From Mycolicibacterium monacense (GTDB lineage: Bacteria > Actinomycetota > Actinomycetes > Mycobacteriales > Mycobacteriaceae): a stretch of DNA of 64,000 nt. The stretch is taken from NCBI RefSeq assembly GCF_010731575.1, contig NZ_AP022617.1:5084001-5148000 (forward strand). Reading direction: 5' to 3'. Positions within the stretch are counted from its first letter, which is position 1. Each line of letters opens with the position of its first letter. Of this stretch, positions 26,411 to 35,665 are shown piece by piece. The position numbers were made by a program, and so were the translations under genes. The notes under the pieces are model-generated. The model saw nothing but the letters and a program-made list of their open reading frames with translations. It did not search any database and was not told where the DNA came from.

Positions 26411-26938
26411 ATGTCCATTCTCCGGCCCACACCCCGCTCTCTGGTCCGTTGGTCCGTCGCCGCGGCGGCCGGTACGGCGCTGCTGAGTTTCGGCGCGCAT
26501 CCGGCTGCGGCCGCCCCCACTTCCGACGCGCAGGGGTTCATCGACTCCACCGCGCGCTGCGCATCGCCCAGCACCGCGGTGGCCTACGGCAGAACCGAGA
26601 GCTCACGCATCGCGGTGTGCAAGTCGCCCGACGGGAAGTACCAGTACCGCGGGGTGCGGGTGCGTGACGGCGCCAAGTTGATCACCGCCGCCACGGCGAC
26701 GGGCGACGGTGAGTACGTCGCCTCGAACAACGTGGCTACCTACACCGTGACGTCGGAGGCCCTGACGATCTCCATCGGCGACGACGTCGTCCGCGAGGAG
26801 ACAATGGTCGAATTCCACGGCCCGGCCGCCGCGACCGCGCCGGCCTCCCCGGGGCCCGGTCCCGCGCCCGCCACACCCACACCGACCACGCCGCTTCCCC
26901 CGCCTCTGCCCGCCGAGGCCGGCCACCGCGGAACCTAG
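26411..26938 (+). CDS. Secreted protein with Pro-rich tail
   Basis: 175 residues; start ATG 26411 after GGAGG. Signal peptide (Arg-rich start, hydrophobic stretch, 'HPAAAAPT' cleavage region at about 33-36). The mature domain has two Cys ('TARCASPS', 'IAVCKSPDG') likely forming one disulfide, then a C-terminal Ala/Pro/Thr-rich tail from about residue 138 that may span cell-wall layers. No family named. The open frame extends upstream through the DUF3159 gene but has no independent evidence there. It overlaps the convergent GTPase gene by 4 bp. Confidence 0.75.
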   Translation: MSILRPTPRSLVRWSVAAAAGTALLSFGAHPAAAAPTSDAQGFIDSTARCASPSTAVAYGRTESSRIAVCKSPDGKYQYRGVRVRDGAKLITAATATGDGEYVASNNVATYTVTSEALTISIGDDVVREETMVEFHGPAAATAPASPGPGPAPATPTPTTPLPPPLPAEAGHRGT

Positions 26939-27942
26939 GCGCTGAGCCGCCGGTACCGCTGCAGGCGGCGCAGCCCCGCCGTCGGCACCGGCTTGTCGCA
27001 CCGACGCAACGCCGCCTCGACGCGCGCACGGACCGCGTCGACGTCGAATCCGGTGCCGATCGCCACCAGGACGTTCGCCGAGCCCGGCGTCCCGGCCGCG
27101 ACGTGGACCGACGGCCCGACGACGTTGACGACGTAGCGGCGGGCCCGGTCCCGATAGCGGACGGCGACCGTGCCCTTGAGCCGGTACACCCCCGCGGGCG
27201 GATCCTCGAGCAGGTCGAACAGCGCGCCGGGATCGACGCACCCCTCGCTGGTCGCCGTCACCGACACCGCGTGCACGTGATGGTGGGTGTCGTCGGCGAT
27301 CAGCAGTTCGCGGAAGGACAGCTGCCCGGTGGCGAGTTCGGTGTCGGCGACGTCGTAGAGCAGAGCCGGGTCGACCCGGCCGCCGACGGCGCCGACGATG
27401 TGCGCCTCCGGATGCCGTTCCCGGACCCGGGATTCGATGCGCTCGAGGGCGGCGGCACGGTCGTCGTCGGGGATCTGGTCGAGTTTGTTGACCACCACCA
27501 GCGACGCCGCGGCGTAGCGGGCGGGCGGTGCGCCGCCGCGGTCGACGGTGTCGAAGTGCATGGCGGCGTCGATGACGTCGACCACCCCGCCGGGGCGTAC
27601 CCGGTCCACGCCGCTGAAGCGGATGATCCGCGAGACCGCGACAGGGTCGGCCAGACCGCTCGCCTCGACGATGATCGCGTCCAGCCCCAGCTTCGGGTCG
27701 GCCAGTTTCTCCAGCGCGGCGTCGAGTCCGCCTTCGTCCGGTAGGCAGCAGATGCAGCCGCCGGCGATCGAGGCCGGTTCGTCCACCTGACCGGTCACCA
27801 GCGCGGCGTCGACGTTGAGTTCACCGAAGTCGTTGATCACCACGCCCACCCGGGCATCGGGTGCCCGCAACACATGGTTGAGCAGGCTGGTCTTGCCGGC
27901 ACCCAGATAGCCGGTCAACGCGATGACCGGGATTGCCGACAC
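26935..27942 (-). CDS. CobW/COG0523 metal-chaperone GTPase
   Basis: 335 residues. Walker A 'GYLGAGKTS' (11-19), metal-binding CxCC 'GGCICC' with Cys63, Cys65, Cys66, guanine-recognition 'NKLD', and a C-terminal CobW_C domain. A His-rich 'DDTHHHVHA' loop in the middle may also bind metal. COG0523 GTPases deliver Zn, Co or other metals to target enzymes. No Zur box or zinc-uptake gene was recognised next to it, so the metal is open. Confidence 0.88.
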   Translation of the reverse strand: MSAIPVIALTGYLGAGKTSLLNHVLRAPDARVGVVINDFGELNVDAALVTGQVDEPASIAGGCICCLPDEGGLDAALEKLADPKLGLDAIIVEASGLADPVAVSRIIRFSGVDRVRPGGVVDVIDAAMHFDTVDRGGAPPARYAAASLVVVNKLDQIPDDDRAAALERIESRVRERHPEAHIVGAVGGRVDPALLYDVADTELATGQLSFRELLIADDTHHHVHAVSVTATSEGCVDPGALFDLLEDPPAGVYRLKGTVAVRYRDRARRYVVNVVGPSVHVAAGTPGSANVLVAIGTGFDVDAVRARVEAALRRCDKPVPTAGLRRLQRYRRLSA

Positions 27943-28041
27943 CTGGCCTCCTTTCCGCCGTCGCGAAGTCTAAGCGCGACCGTCGACACCGGTATTAGCA
28001 TCGGTCTCCGGGTCGGGGGATGACGCGACTGTGGGGGTGGG

Positions 28042-28752
28042 ATGAACGTCGTCGCAACGCGGAACGCGGTGCGCAGGATTCTTGGGGTGACCGGGGCGGG
28101 GATGGCCCTGACGTGGGCCGTTGTGGCCGGCGGGCCGGCCCCGGTGGCATCGGCGCAGCCGTGCCCGGACGTCGAGGTGATCTTCGCGCGGGGCACCGCC
28201 GAACCGCCGGGGGTCGGCGGGACCGGGCAGGCCTTCGTCGACTCGCTGCGCTCACAGCTCGGATGGCGGACGCTCGGGGTGTACGCCGTCAACTATCCGG
28301 CCAGCGGGGCGTTCACCAGCCCGGACTTTCCCAGGACCGTCGTCGACGGCATCCGGGATGCGACGAATCGGGTGCAGGTGATGTCGGTGATCTGCCCCAA
28401 CACCCGGTTGGTGCTCGGCGGGTTCTCCCAGGGCGCGATGGTGTCCGGATTGGTGACCGGCGACGCGGTGCCCCAGGGGGCCACGCCCGCCCCGATGCCG
28501 CCGGCGCTGGCCCCGGACGTCGCCGACAACGTCGCCGCGGTGGTGCTGCTCGGCAAACCGTCGGGACCGTTCCTGCAGAAGTACGCGATGCCACCGGTGG
28601 TGACCGGGCCGCTGTACGCGGCCAGGACCATCGAACTGTGCGCGGCGGGCGATCCGGTCTGCGGACCGGGTGGCAGCACCACCGCGCACGCGTCGTATCC
28701 GGTGAACGGCATGGTCAATCAGGGGGCGGGGTTCGCGGCCACGCACCTGTGA
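28042..28752 (+). CDS. Secreted cutinase-family esterase
   Basis: 236 residues with a signal peptide ending near 'PVASAQP' (residue about 39). Alpha/beta-hydrolase of the cutinase type: 'CPDVEVIFARGTAEPPGVG', nucleophile elbow 'GGFSQGAM' with Ser129, catalytic Asp in 'CAAGDPVCG' and His in 'STTAHASYP'; the cutinase Cys pairs are present. Mycobacterial Culp proteins are exported lipases/esterases of the cell envelope. The stop directly abuts the convergent NrfD gene. Confidence 0.92.
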   Translation: MNVVATRNAVRRILGVTGAGMALTWAVVAGGPAPVASAQPCPDVEVIFARGTAEPPGVGGTGQAFVDSLRSQLGWRTLGVYAVNYPASGAFTSPDFPRTVVDGIRDATNRVQVMSVICPNTRLVLGGFSQGAMVSGLVTGDAVPQGATPAPMPPALAPDVADNVAAVVLLGKPSGPFLQKYAMPPVVTGPLYAARTIELCAAGDPVCGPGGSTTAHASYPVNGMVNQGAGFAATHL

Positions 28753-29709
28753 TCAGCGGGCGCGCGCAGGCTCACCGGCGGCGAGCCGCTCCCGTTGCGG
28801 CACCACGACGTATTTCGGGTCTCTCGTCGACTCCACACCGGCCTCGAACACCCCGAAGCGCTGCAGCGCGCTCCCGGCGAGCAGCGCCGCCCCCGAGACG
28901 GCCAGCACGGCCCGGTTCCGGCCGATCACCGCGCCGGCCACGCCGCCGAGGGTGAGCACCTCCGACCACTGCCGCAGGCGGTGCGCCCTACCGGTGGTGT
29001 AGGCCTCGCCGACGACGCCGAGCCGGCGCTCCATCGTCCGCGATGCCGCCACCTCGAGTGCCGCACCCGCGACCGCCATCCGGCGGGCCGGGCCCGATTC
29101 GTCGAGCGGCGCCAGCAGCATGCCCAGCCCGCCGCCGCTGGCCGCCGCCGAACCGGTGAACACGAACGGCAGGTACGGGTGGGCCTCGTTCCAGGCCGGA
29201 ACGGCGGAGTGCGACAACAGGACCGCGGTGTACGACGCGACGCCGGGCGCCACGACCGCCGCCTCCAGACCGGCGGGCCGCGCCGCCCATCCGAGCAACC
29301 GCCCCAGCCGCGTCCGCCGCAGCCGCGCGGGCATCAACTCGGCCACCTCGGCCACCGCGGCCACCCCGGCGCCGGGGCCGTACGCGCCCAGGATCCACGT
29401 GCCCATGCTCATCGGCGAACTCGGTTTCGCCACCCGCAGCATGTGGTGGAACCGTTCGGGCCGGCCGAGGTCGCCGATCAGGAAGTACATGCTCGCCACG
29501 AGACTGACCAGCGAGCCGATCCGGGAGACCTTCCGCAGCCCGGGCCTACCCGTCAGATCGGCGCCGGCGCCCAGCATCGCCGAGCCGGCCGACAGTCCGC
29601 CGGAGAACAGATAGGCGGCGATCATCCAGTTCCAGACCGGCGTCTTGAGGATCTGCCGACCGTAATAGGAGCGGAACTCGGCCTTCGGTACGGCCAGGCG
29701 CTCCTTCAT
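28753..29709 (-). CDS. NrfD-type membrane subunit of formate dehydrogenase
   Basis: 318 residues from ATG 29709, which overlaps the stop of the iron-sulfur subunit gene as ATGA. Strongly hydrophobic with about eight helices; 'TPVWNWMIAAYLFSGGLSAG' and 'LGRPERFHHMLRV', 'SSPMSMGTWIL' are the NrfD/PsrC quinone-interacting motifs. It would anchor the complex and pass formate-derived electrons to the quinone pool. It replaces the cytochrome b subunit used by FdnI/FdoI-type enzymes. Confidence 0.88.
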   Translation of the reverse strand: MKERLAVPKAEFRSYYGRQILKTPVWNWMIAAYLFSGGLSAGSAMLGAGADLTGRPGLRKVSRIGSLVSLVASMYFLIGDLGRPERFHHMLRVAKPSSPMSMGTWILGAYGPGAGVAAVAEVAELMPARLRRTRLGRLLGWAARPAGLEAAVVAPGVASYTAVLLSHSAVPAWNEAHPYLPFVFTGSAAASGGGLGMLLAPLDESGPARRMAVAGAALEVAASRTMERRLGVVGEAYTTGRAHRLRQWSEVLTLGGVAGAVIGRNRAVLAVSGAALLAGSALQRFGVFEAGVESTRDPKYVVVPQRERLAAGEPARAR

Positions 29710-30608
29710 GAGCGCCTCGTGAAGGCCGAGACCGCGATACCGACCAGGGCCGACGCCGCCATCCCCGCATACCGCCACATCGCGGCGGCGTCACGGGTGG
29801 GGACCACCGGATCCGGCGGCAGCCCATACACTTCCGGTTCGTCGAGCAGCAGGAAGAAGGCGCCGTCACCGCCCACCCCGTCGTTCGGGTCATGGCCGTA
29901 CAGCCGGGCCTCGCTCACCCCGCGCTCGTGCAGCTGCTCGACCCGCAGCGCCGCGCGTTCCCGCAGTTCGTCGAGCGGGCCGAACTGGATCGAATCGGTC
30001 GGGCAGGCCTTGGCGCACGCGGGTTCGAGTCCGTCGTGCAGCCGGTCGTAGCACAGCGTGCACTTCCACGCCCGACCGTCGCCCTCGCGCCGTTCGATCA
30101 CCCCGTACGGGCAGCCCGAGACGCAGTACCCGCAGCCATTGCAGATGTCCTGCTGCACAACGACGGTCGAGAACTCGGTGCGGAACAGCGCGCCGGTCGG
30201 GCACACGTCGAGGCAGCCCGCGTGCGTGCAGTGCTTGCAGACGTCGGAGGACATCAGCCACCGGAAGTCGGGCCGCTCGCCCACCATGTCGATGCCCGCA
30301 CCGCCGATGTCGGGCATGCCGAGATCGACCGTTTCGCGTTGGGGGACCGGCTGTTCGATGAACGCCACGTGCCGCCATGAGTTCGCACCCAGTTCACCGG
30401 TGTTGTCGAACGACATGCCCAGCAGGTTGAACCCGTCCCCTTCCCCTGAGACGGGCACCTCGTTCCACTCTTTGCACGCGACCTCGCAGGCTTTGCAGCC
30501 GATGCACACCGAGGTGTCGGTGAAGAACCCGACCCGCTGCGGGTGCTCCGAATATCCCGCGTCACCGGCCGGATCCTCGAGCGGACCGTAGAAGCTGTTC
30601 TCGCGCAT
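29706..30608 (-). CDS. fdhB: Formate dehydrogenase iron-sulfur subunit FdhB
   Basis: ATG 30608 overlaps the fdhA stop (TGATG); a GTG one codon earlier is possible. 300 residues. Four [4Fe-4S] ferredoxin clusters: 'CIGCKACEVACKEW', 'CKHCTHAGCLDVCPTGA', 'CNGCGYCVSGCPYG' and 'CTLCYDR...CAKACP'. A C-terminal hydrophobic helix ('MAASALVGIAVSAF') would tether it to the membrane as in FdnH/FdoH-type subunits. It wires the molybdenum/tungsten subunit to the NrfD protein. Confidence 0.92.
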   Translation of the reverse strand: MRENSFYGPLEDPAGDAGYSEHPQRVGFFTDTSVCIGCKACEVACKEWNEVPVSGEGDGFNLLGMSFDNTGELGANSWRHVAFIEQPVPQRETVDLGMPDIGGAGIDMVGERPDFRWLMSSDVCKHCTHAGCLDVCPTGALFRTEFSTVVVQQDICNGCGYCVSGCPYGVIERREGDGRAWKCTLCYDRLHDGLEPACAKACPTDSIQFGPLDELRERAALRVEQLHERGVSEARLYGHDPNDGVGGDGAFFLLLDEPEVYGLPPDPVVPTRDAAAMWRYAGMAASALVGIAVSAFTRRS

Positions 30609-33600
30609 CACGTTTCCTCGGTGTGTTCGGTCGACCGTTTCGTCGTGTCGAGGTCGGTCCCGGTGTCGACGGTGATGCGGGCCCGATCGCGGTACATCGC
30701 GATGTACTCGAGCAGCGCCGGTCCGCGGGGGCGCCTGCCCGGCTGGATGTCACACGTCGCGACCTTGCTCTCCTGGATGAACACGTTCGGGTCGGCGACC
30801 ACGCCGAGCAGGTCGTTGACCACGTCACCGTCGATCAGCCCGGCGTTACCCCAGTGGTAGGGCATCCAGATCTGGTGCACCACATGGTCGTCGATCCGCA
30901 GCGGCCGCATCCGGTCGGTGACGAACACCCGGGCGTCCACCGCCGCCCGGCTGGTGATCACGTGCGCCCATTCCATGTGGGTCAGCCCGCGTTCGGCCGC
31001 CAGCTGCGGGGAGACCTCCACGAACAGCCCGGGCTGCAGCTCGGCCAGATAGGGCAGCTGCCGGCTCATCCCGCCCGCGGTGTGGTGTTCGGTCAGCCGC
31101 GCGGCGGTGAACACGTACGGGAACACCTCACCGTGCAGTTCCGGCGGCGACGGGTTCGACGGATTGTCCGCTCGTCCATACACTTTGCGAGCCGGATTGC
31201 CCTGCTGCGCGTACAGCGGGTTGCGCACCGGCGATTCGTGCGGTTCGTAGTGTGTGGGTAGCGGACCGTCCGCGAGACCGTTCGGCGCGAACAGCCATGC
31301 CTTACCGTCGGCCTGCATGATGAACGGGTCGTCCCCGTGCAGCGCCTCGACGCCCACCGCACCCGGGGCGGGCCGGTAGTCCGGCGGCTTGTGCTTCTCG
31401 AAGTCGGGGACGTCGTACCCCGTCCACTCCTGTTTCTCGGTGTCCCACCACACCAGCTTCTTGCGCTCACTCCACGGCCGGCCCTGCGGATCCGCCGAGG
31501 CCCGGTTGTACAGGACGCGGCGGTTCATCGGCCACGTCCAGCCCCACTCGTTCTCGTAGGGCCCCTGCTGGTCGTGCGGTTTGCGGCGCGCCGCCTGGTT
31601 GACCTCGTCGGCGTACACGCCGCTGTAGATCCAGCAGCCGGACATGGTGGTGCCGTCGGCCCTGAGCGACATGTAGTCGTCCACCGCGCGGCCGGTCGTG
31701 AGGTCGACACCGCTGATCCGCCGCAGTACGTCCTCACCCGACGGTTCGTCGCCGTCCATCACGTAGTCCCAGGACAATTCGAGCAGCGGACGGTTACGCT
31801 CGTCGGTGGAGCCGGCCAGCTTCTCCCGCAGGATGCGGCCCAGGTGGTAGAAGAACCACAGTTCCGAGCGGGCGTCGCCCGGCGGCTCGACGGCCTTCTC
31901 CCGCCACTGCAGCATCCGTTGCGTCTGCGTGAACGTGCCCGCCTTCTCCACATGCGAGGCGGCCGGGAAGAGGAACACCTCCGTCCGGCACGTCTGCGGG
32001 GTGATCTCACCCGTCTCGACCTCGGGGCCCGACTTCCAGAAGGTGGCGCTCTCGATCTCGACGAGGTCGCGGACCACCAACCAGTCCAGGTTGGCCATGC
32101 CCAGGCGCTGCAGACGGCCGTGCGCCGACCCGACCGCCGGGTTCTGGCCGAGCAGGAAGTAACCGAACACCTTCCCGTCGACCATGTCCATCACCGTGCG
32201 GTAGGTGCCGTGGTCGCCGCTGATGCGCGGCAGGTAGTCGAAGCAGAAGTCGTTGTCCGCCCGTGCGTGCTCGCCCCAGTACTCCTTGAGCAGCGACACC
32301 ATGTACGCATCGGCGTTGAACCAGAAGCCCTTCTGGTTGCGGCTCTTGATGTCGTCGAGGTAGTCGGCCAGCGTCTCCTGGCCCGCGTGGGGCATCGCCA
32401 GGTAGCCGGGCAGCAGGTTGAACAGCGTCGGCACGTCGGTCGAGCCCTGGATGCTGGCGTGGCCGCGCAGTGCGAACACCCCGCCGCCGGGGCGGCCGAT
32501 GTTGCCGAGCAGCAGCTGGATGATCGCGCCGGCGCGGATGAACTGCGCGCCCATCGTGTGCTGGGTCCACCCGACGCTGTAGACCAATGCGGCGGTCCGC
32601 TCCCGCCCGGAGTTCTCGGCCCACTTGCGGGCCACCTCGAGGAACTGTTCGGCGGGCACCCCGCACACCCGCTCGACCATCTCCGGGGTGTAGCGGGCGT
32701 AGTGCCGTTTGAGGATCTGGTAGACGCAGCGCGGGTCCTGCAGCGTCGGGTCCCTGGGGATGTCACCCGCACCGCCCTCGACCGGCGGACCGCCGGACCC
32801 GGAGCGGTCGCCCGAGCTCTGCTCCTTGGCCTCGGCGCCGCCCTCCTCGGGATCGGTGGTCTGGTACTGCCACGTCGACGGATCGTAGGAGGCGGTCGCG
32901 TCGTCGTAGCCGGAGAACAGACCGTCGAGATCCTCGGCGTCGCTGAACCGTTCGTCGACGATGAACGATGCGTTGGTGTACGCGGTCACGTACTCCCGGA
33001 AGTCCAGCTCGTTGCTCAGGATGTAGTTGATCACCCCGCCGAGGAGGGCGATATCGCTACCGGCGCGCAGCGATACGTACCGGTCGGCCAGTGCGCTGGT
33101 GCGGGTGAACCGCGGGTCGATGTGCACCACGTCGGTGCCGCGCGCCTTCGCCTCGACCACCCACTGGAATCCGACCGGATGTGCCTCGGCCATGTTGGAC
33201 CCCATGATGACGATGAAGTCCGAGTTGACGAGGTCCTGCTGGTAGTCCGTCGCCCCGCCGCGACCGAAGGAGGCCCCCAGACCGGGAACCGTGGCGCTGT
33301 GTCAAATACGCGCCTGGTTCTCGATCTGTAACGCACCCAGGGCGGTGAAGAGCTTCTTGATCAGGTAGTTCTCTTCGTTGTCGAGCGTCGCACCGCCCAG
33401 GCTGGCGATCCCCATGGTGCGGCGCAGGGTGTTGCGGTCGGCGTCGAACTGCTGCCAGCCCTTCTCGCGCGCGTCGAGCAGGCGGTCGGCGACCATGTCC
33501 ATCGCCGTGTCGAGGTCGAGGTCCTGCCATTCGGTGGCGTACGGCGGCCGGTAGCGCACCTTGGTCAGCCGTTGCGGACCGGTGACCAGTTGCTTGCTCG

Positions 33601-33871
33601 CAGAACCCTTGGGGCACAGGCGGCCCCGGGATATCGGGCTGTCCGGATTGCCCTCGATCTGGACGACCTTCTCGTCCTTGACGTACACCTTCTGCGCGCA
33701 GCCGACCGCGCAGAACGGGCACACGGAGTGGGCGACGTGGTCGGCGTCGGCGGTGCGGGGCGTCAGGGTCAGGGAGCGCTTCGACTGGGCGGCCTTACCT
33801 CGGCCCAATGCGTCGTCGCCGGTGAGCTGCCGGTACACCGGCCACGACTCGATCCGCTTCCTGAAGTCCAC
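30608..33871 (-). CDS. fdhA: Selenocysteine-containing formate dehydrogenase catalytic subunit (UGA at 33302-33304 read as Sec)
   Basis: One gene of 1087 residues interrupted by an in-frame UGA. The codons before it spell 'QIENQARI', those after 'HSATVPGLGASFGRGG', the exact active-site surround where formate dehydrogenases carry Sec or Cys (Sec190 from this start). N-terminal [4Fe-4S] motif 'CPFCAVGC' with 'GRLCPKG', followed by the molybdopterin-oxidoreductase domains and a C-terminal dinucleotide-binding domain. GTG 33871 is chosen because GAGGAGG precedes it by 5 nt; ATG 33919 is an alternative. There is no twin-arginine signal, suggesting a cytoplasmic-side enzyme. A SECIS-like hairpin follows the UGA, and sel genes lie upstream on the same strand. 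Automatic annotation would split it at 33302. Confidence 0.92.
33272..33290 (-). promoter_or_regulatory. SECIS-like stem-loop for UGA recoding
   Basis: Minus-strand RNA GGUUCCC-GGUCU-GGGGGCC: a 7-bp stem (two G-U pairs) with a 5-nt loop containing GGUCU, beginning 11 nt after the UGA. Bacterial SECIS elements have this spacing and an apical GGUC/GGUCU recognised by SelB. It lies inside the coding sequence, as expected in bacteria. Confidence 0.85.
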
Positions 33872-33926
33872 ACCGTCCTCCTCGAGTGGGCTGGCGATAC
33901 CCGGCGCACCTGCGATCAAACCACTT

Positions 33927-35273
33927 CTACACGAAGTCGAAGGCCGGCGGAATCACGACGAGAGCCACCGCCGCCCACAGGCCGAAGACGGGAAGGTAAC
34001 GGGTCTGCCAGCGTTCTGCGGCGCTGAACGGTACGCGGCCGCGGAGGAATCCGGCGAGCAGGCGGGCCGACCACGTCAGGTTCACCAGGAGGACGAGGTT
34101 GAGCCCGAGTGCGGTCACCTTGTTCGGCGTGACGCCGAACTCGGCGATCCGGGTGAGCATGGCGACCAGCATGAGCAGATCGACCGCCAGGGCGCTGAGC
34201 ACGAGGACGAGTTGCAGGCGGTCGAACAGGTCGGCCGGGGCCTGCGGATCACGCGCGGAGATCGCATACAGCACCAGTCCGAGGACCAGCACCAGGATGA
34301 GGTCCATCAGGATGAGCAGGTTCCGGTCGACGCCCACCACTGTGCCGGCCGCCGCGAAGGCCACGAGCAGCACCAGCAGCATCAGGATGGTCAGCGGGGT
34401 GAACACCCGGGTGAGCACGGGCGCGATGTTCTCCACCACGTTCTGCTTCGCCTCCACCAACCACGCCGAGACGACCACGGCGCCCGCCACACCGAAGGGC
34501 AGCACCCAGCTTTCGATCACCCACTCGACGTCCATGCCGAGCGCGTCGAACGCGCCGACGGTCAGGCCGACGAGGACACCGCCGCCGATCCCCAACAGGG
34601 CGAGATAGACGATCCATTCACCGGTGAACCGGATGAAATCCATCCGGCGGCGGTCGGATCGCCACCGCCCTCCGGCATAGGCCAGGCCGACGACGAACCA
34701 CAACACGATCGGGGTGTGGATCGCCGCGATCACCTCCGTCGCGCCCTCCGGGCGGAACGGATAGCCGTTCAACGCGGCCGCCGCCACCACGAACGGCACC
34801 GACAGCGCCGCGGCCGCGCGCGGCGACATCTGGCGCTTCCAGGCGAAGTACGCCGTGAGGAACGGCAGCACGAACAACGCGGCATTGCGCGCGAACGCTT
34901 GCTCGCCCATCAGTGCCGAGCCGACCTTGACCGCGACGGCGGCACCGACCGCGAGTGCGAGGACCATCCACAGCTCGCGCGTCGGGCCACCGGCACGGGC
35001 GTCGGGCGCGGCGGGCATCAGCACGAGTTGCTTCCACAGCCGGTCGGAGTGTTCGTGTGCGAACTCCCGGGAGATGCCGTTCATGTTGCCCATGCGCTTG
35101 ACTGCGACGAGGAATGCCTCGTCGCCCATCAGCCCCGCCGCGGTGAGGTCCGAGATCTGGCTGCGCAGATGGTCTTCCATCTCGTCGGCGTCGGCAGCCG
35201 AGATGGTCTGGTGGCGTTCGACGTAACCGCGCCACTGGGCGATCTGCGATTCCAGTGCGGTGTCGGCGTCCAT
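33927..35273 (-). CDS. Permease-prefix-domain membrane protein
   Basis: 448 residues from ATG 35273, which overlaps the PadR stop (TGATG). N-terminal soluble 'permease prefix domain 1' (residues about 5-75: 'YVERHQTISAADADEMEDHL' ... 'DEAFLVAVKRMGNMNGISREF'), then about ten hydrophobic helices. Such PadR-coupled membrane proteins are of unknown function; by analogy with prefix-domain ABC permeases a transport or envelope-stress role is possible. It lies 55 bp upstream of fdhA and downstream of selB on the same strand. Confidence 0.78.
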   Translation of the reverse strand: MDADTALESQIAQWRGYVERHQTISAADADEMEDHLRSQISDLTAAGLMGDEAFLVAVKRMGNMNGISREFAHEHSDRLWKQLVLMPAAPDARAGGPTRELWMVLALAVGAAVAVKVGSALMGEQAFARNAALFVLPFLTAYFAWKRQMSPRAAAALSVPFVVAAAALNGYPFRPEGATEVIAAIHTPIVLWFVVGLAYAGGRWRSDRRRMDFIRFTGEWIVYLALLGIGGGVLVGLTVGAFDALGMDVEWVIESWVLPFGVAGAVVVSAWLVEAKQNVVENIAPVLTRVFTPLTILMLLVLLVAFAAAGTVVGVDRNLLILMDLILVLVLGLVLYAISARDPQAPADLFDRLQLVLVLSALAVDLLMLVAMLTRIAEFGVTPNKVTALGLNLVLLVNLTWSARLLAGFLRGRVPFSAAERWQTRYLPVFGLWAAVALVVIPPAFDFV

Positions 35274-35629
35274 CACGACCACCCCTCGGCGAGCGGCGGC
35301 CTGGCGTCGCGCCACACCTGGTTCAACGCGTCGACGACAACCGTCCACTGAGTCTGGCGCTGCGCCAACATCTCTCGACCGGCATCGGTGATCGCGTAGT
35401 GCTTGCGGCGACGTCCGGTGTCGGAGACACCCCACGACGCCGATACGTAGCCGAGCCGTTCGAGCCGGTGCAGCAACGGATACAGCATCCCGTCGGTCCA
35501 CTGCATGCGACCACCCGACAGGTCGTGGACGCGCTTGATGATCGCGTACCCGTAGGACTCGCCTTCGGCGAGGATGCCGAGGACGAGTGGGGTCGCGGTG
35601 GCCGCCACGAGGTCCTTGTCGATATGCAT
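35273..35629 (-). CDS. PadR-family regulator
   Basis: 118 residues. PadR winged helix: 'TPLVLGILAEGESYGYAIIKRV', 'GMLYPLLHRLERLGYVSASW', 'RRRKHYAITDAGREML'. Coupled by TGATG to the membrane-protein gene that follows. A palindrome CCTAGC-AGC-GCTAGG sits 12 bp upstream of the start, typical of autoregulated PadR operators in mycobacteria. Confidence 0.9.
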   Translation of the reverse strand: MHIDKDLVAATATPLVLGILAEGESYGYAIIKRVHDLSGGRMQWTDGMLYPLLHRLERLGYVSASWGVSDTGRRRKHYAITDAGREMLAQRQTQWTVVVDALNQVWRDARPPLAEGWS

Positions 35630-35640
35630 AGCGCCTCTAC

Positions 35641-35655
35641 CCTAGCAGCGCTAGG
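35641..35655. promoter_or_regulatory. PadR operator palindrome CCTAGC-N3-GCTAGG
   Basis: Perfect 6-bp inverted arms with a 3-nt spacer, placed between the selB stop and the PadR start. Likely the PadR binding site; it would make transcription of padR and the genes after it, possibly including fdhAB, responsive to PadR. Confidence 0.65.
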
Positions 35656-35665
35656 TATGACGTCG

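Noticed and set aside
31337..33331. 664-codon plus-strand frame opposite fdhA
   Set aside because: It is the antisense shadow of a well-conserved gene, with Val/Arg/Asp/Gly-rich low-complexity composition and no family features.
33822..33871. Twin-arginine export signal on FdhA
   Set aside because: No RRxFLK motif or hydrophobic stretch is present in the first 40 residues.
33302..33919. Separate short formate dehydrogenase fragment, or an fdhA pseudogene broken by a stop
   Set aside because: The stop is UGA at the known Sec site, the frame continues perfectly, a SECIS-like stem follows and selABCD are adjacent.
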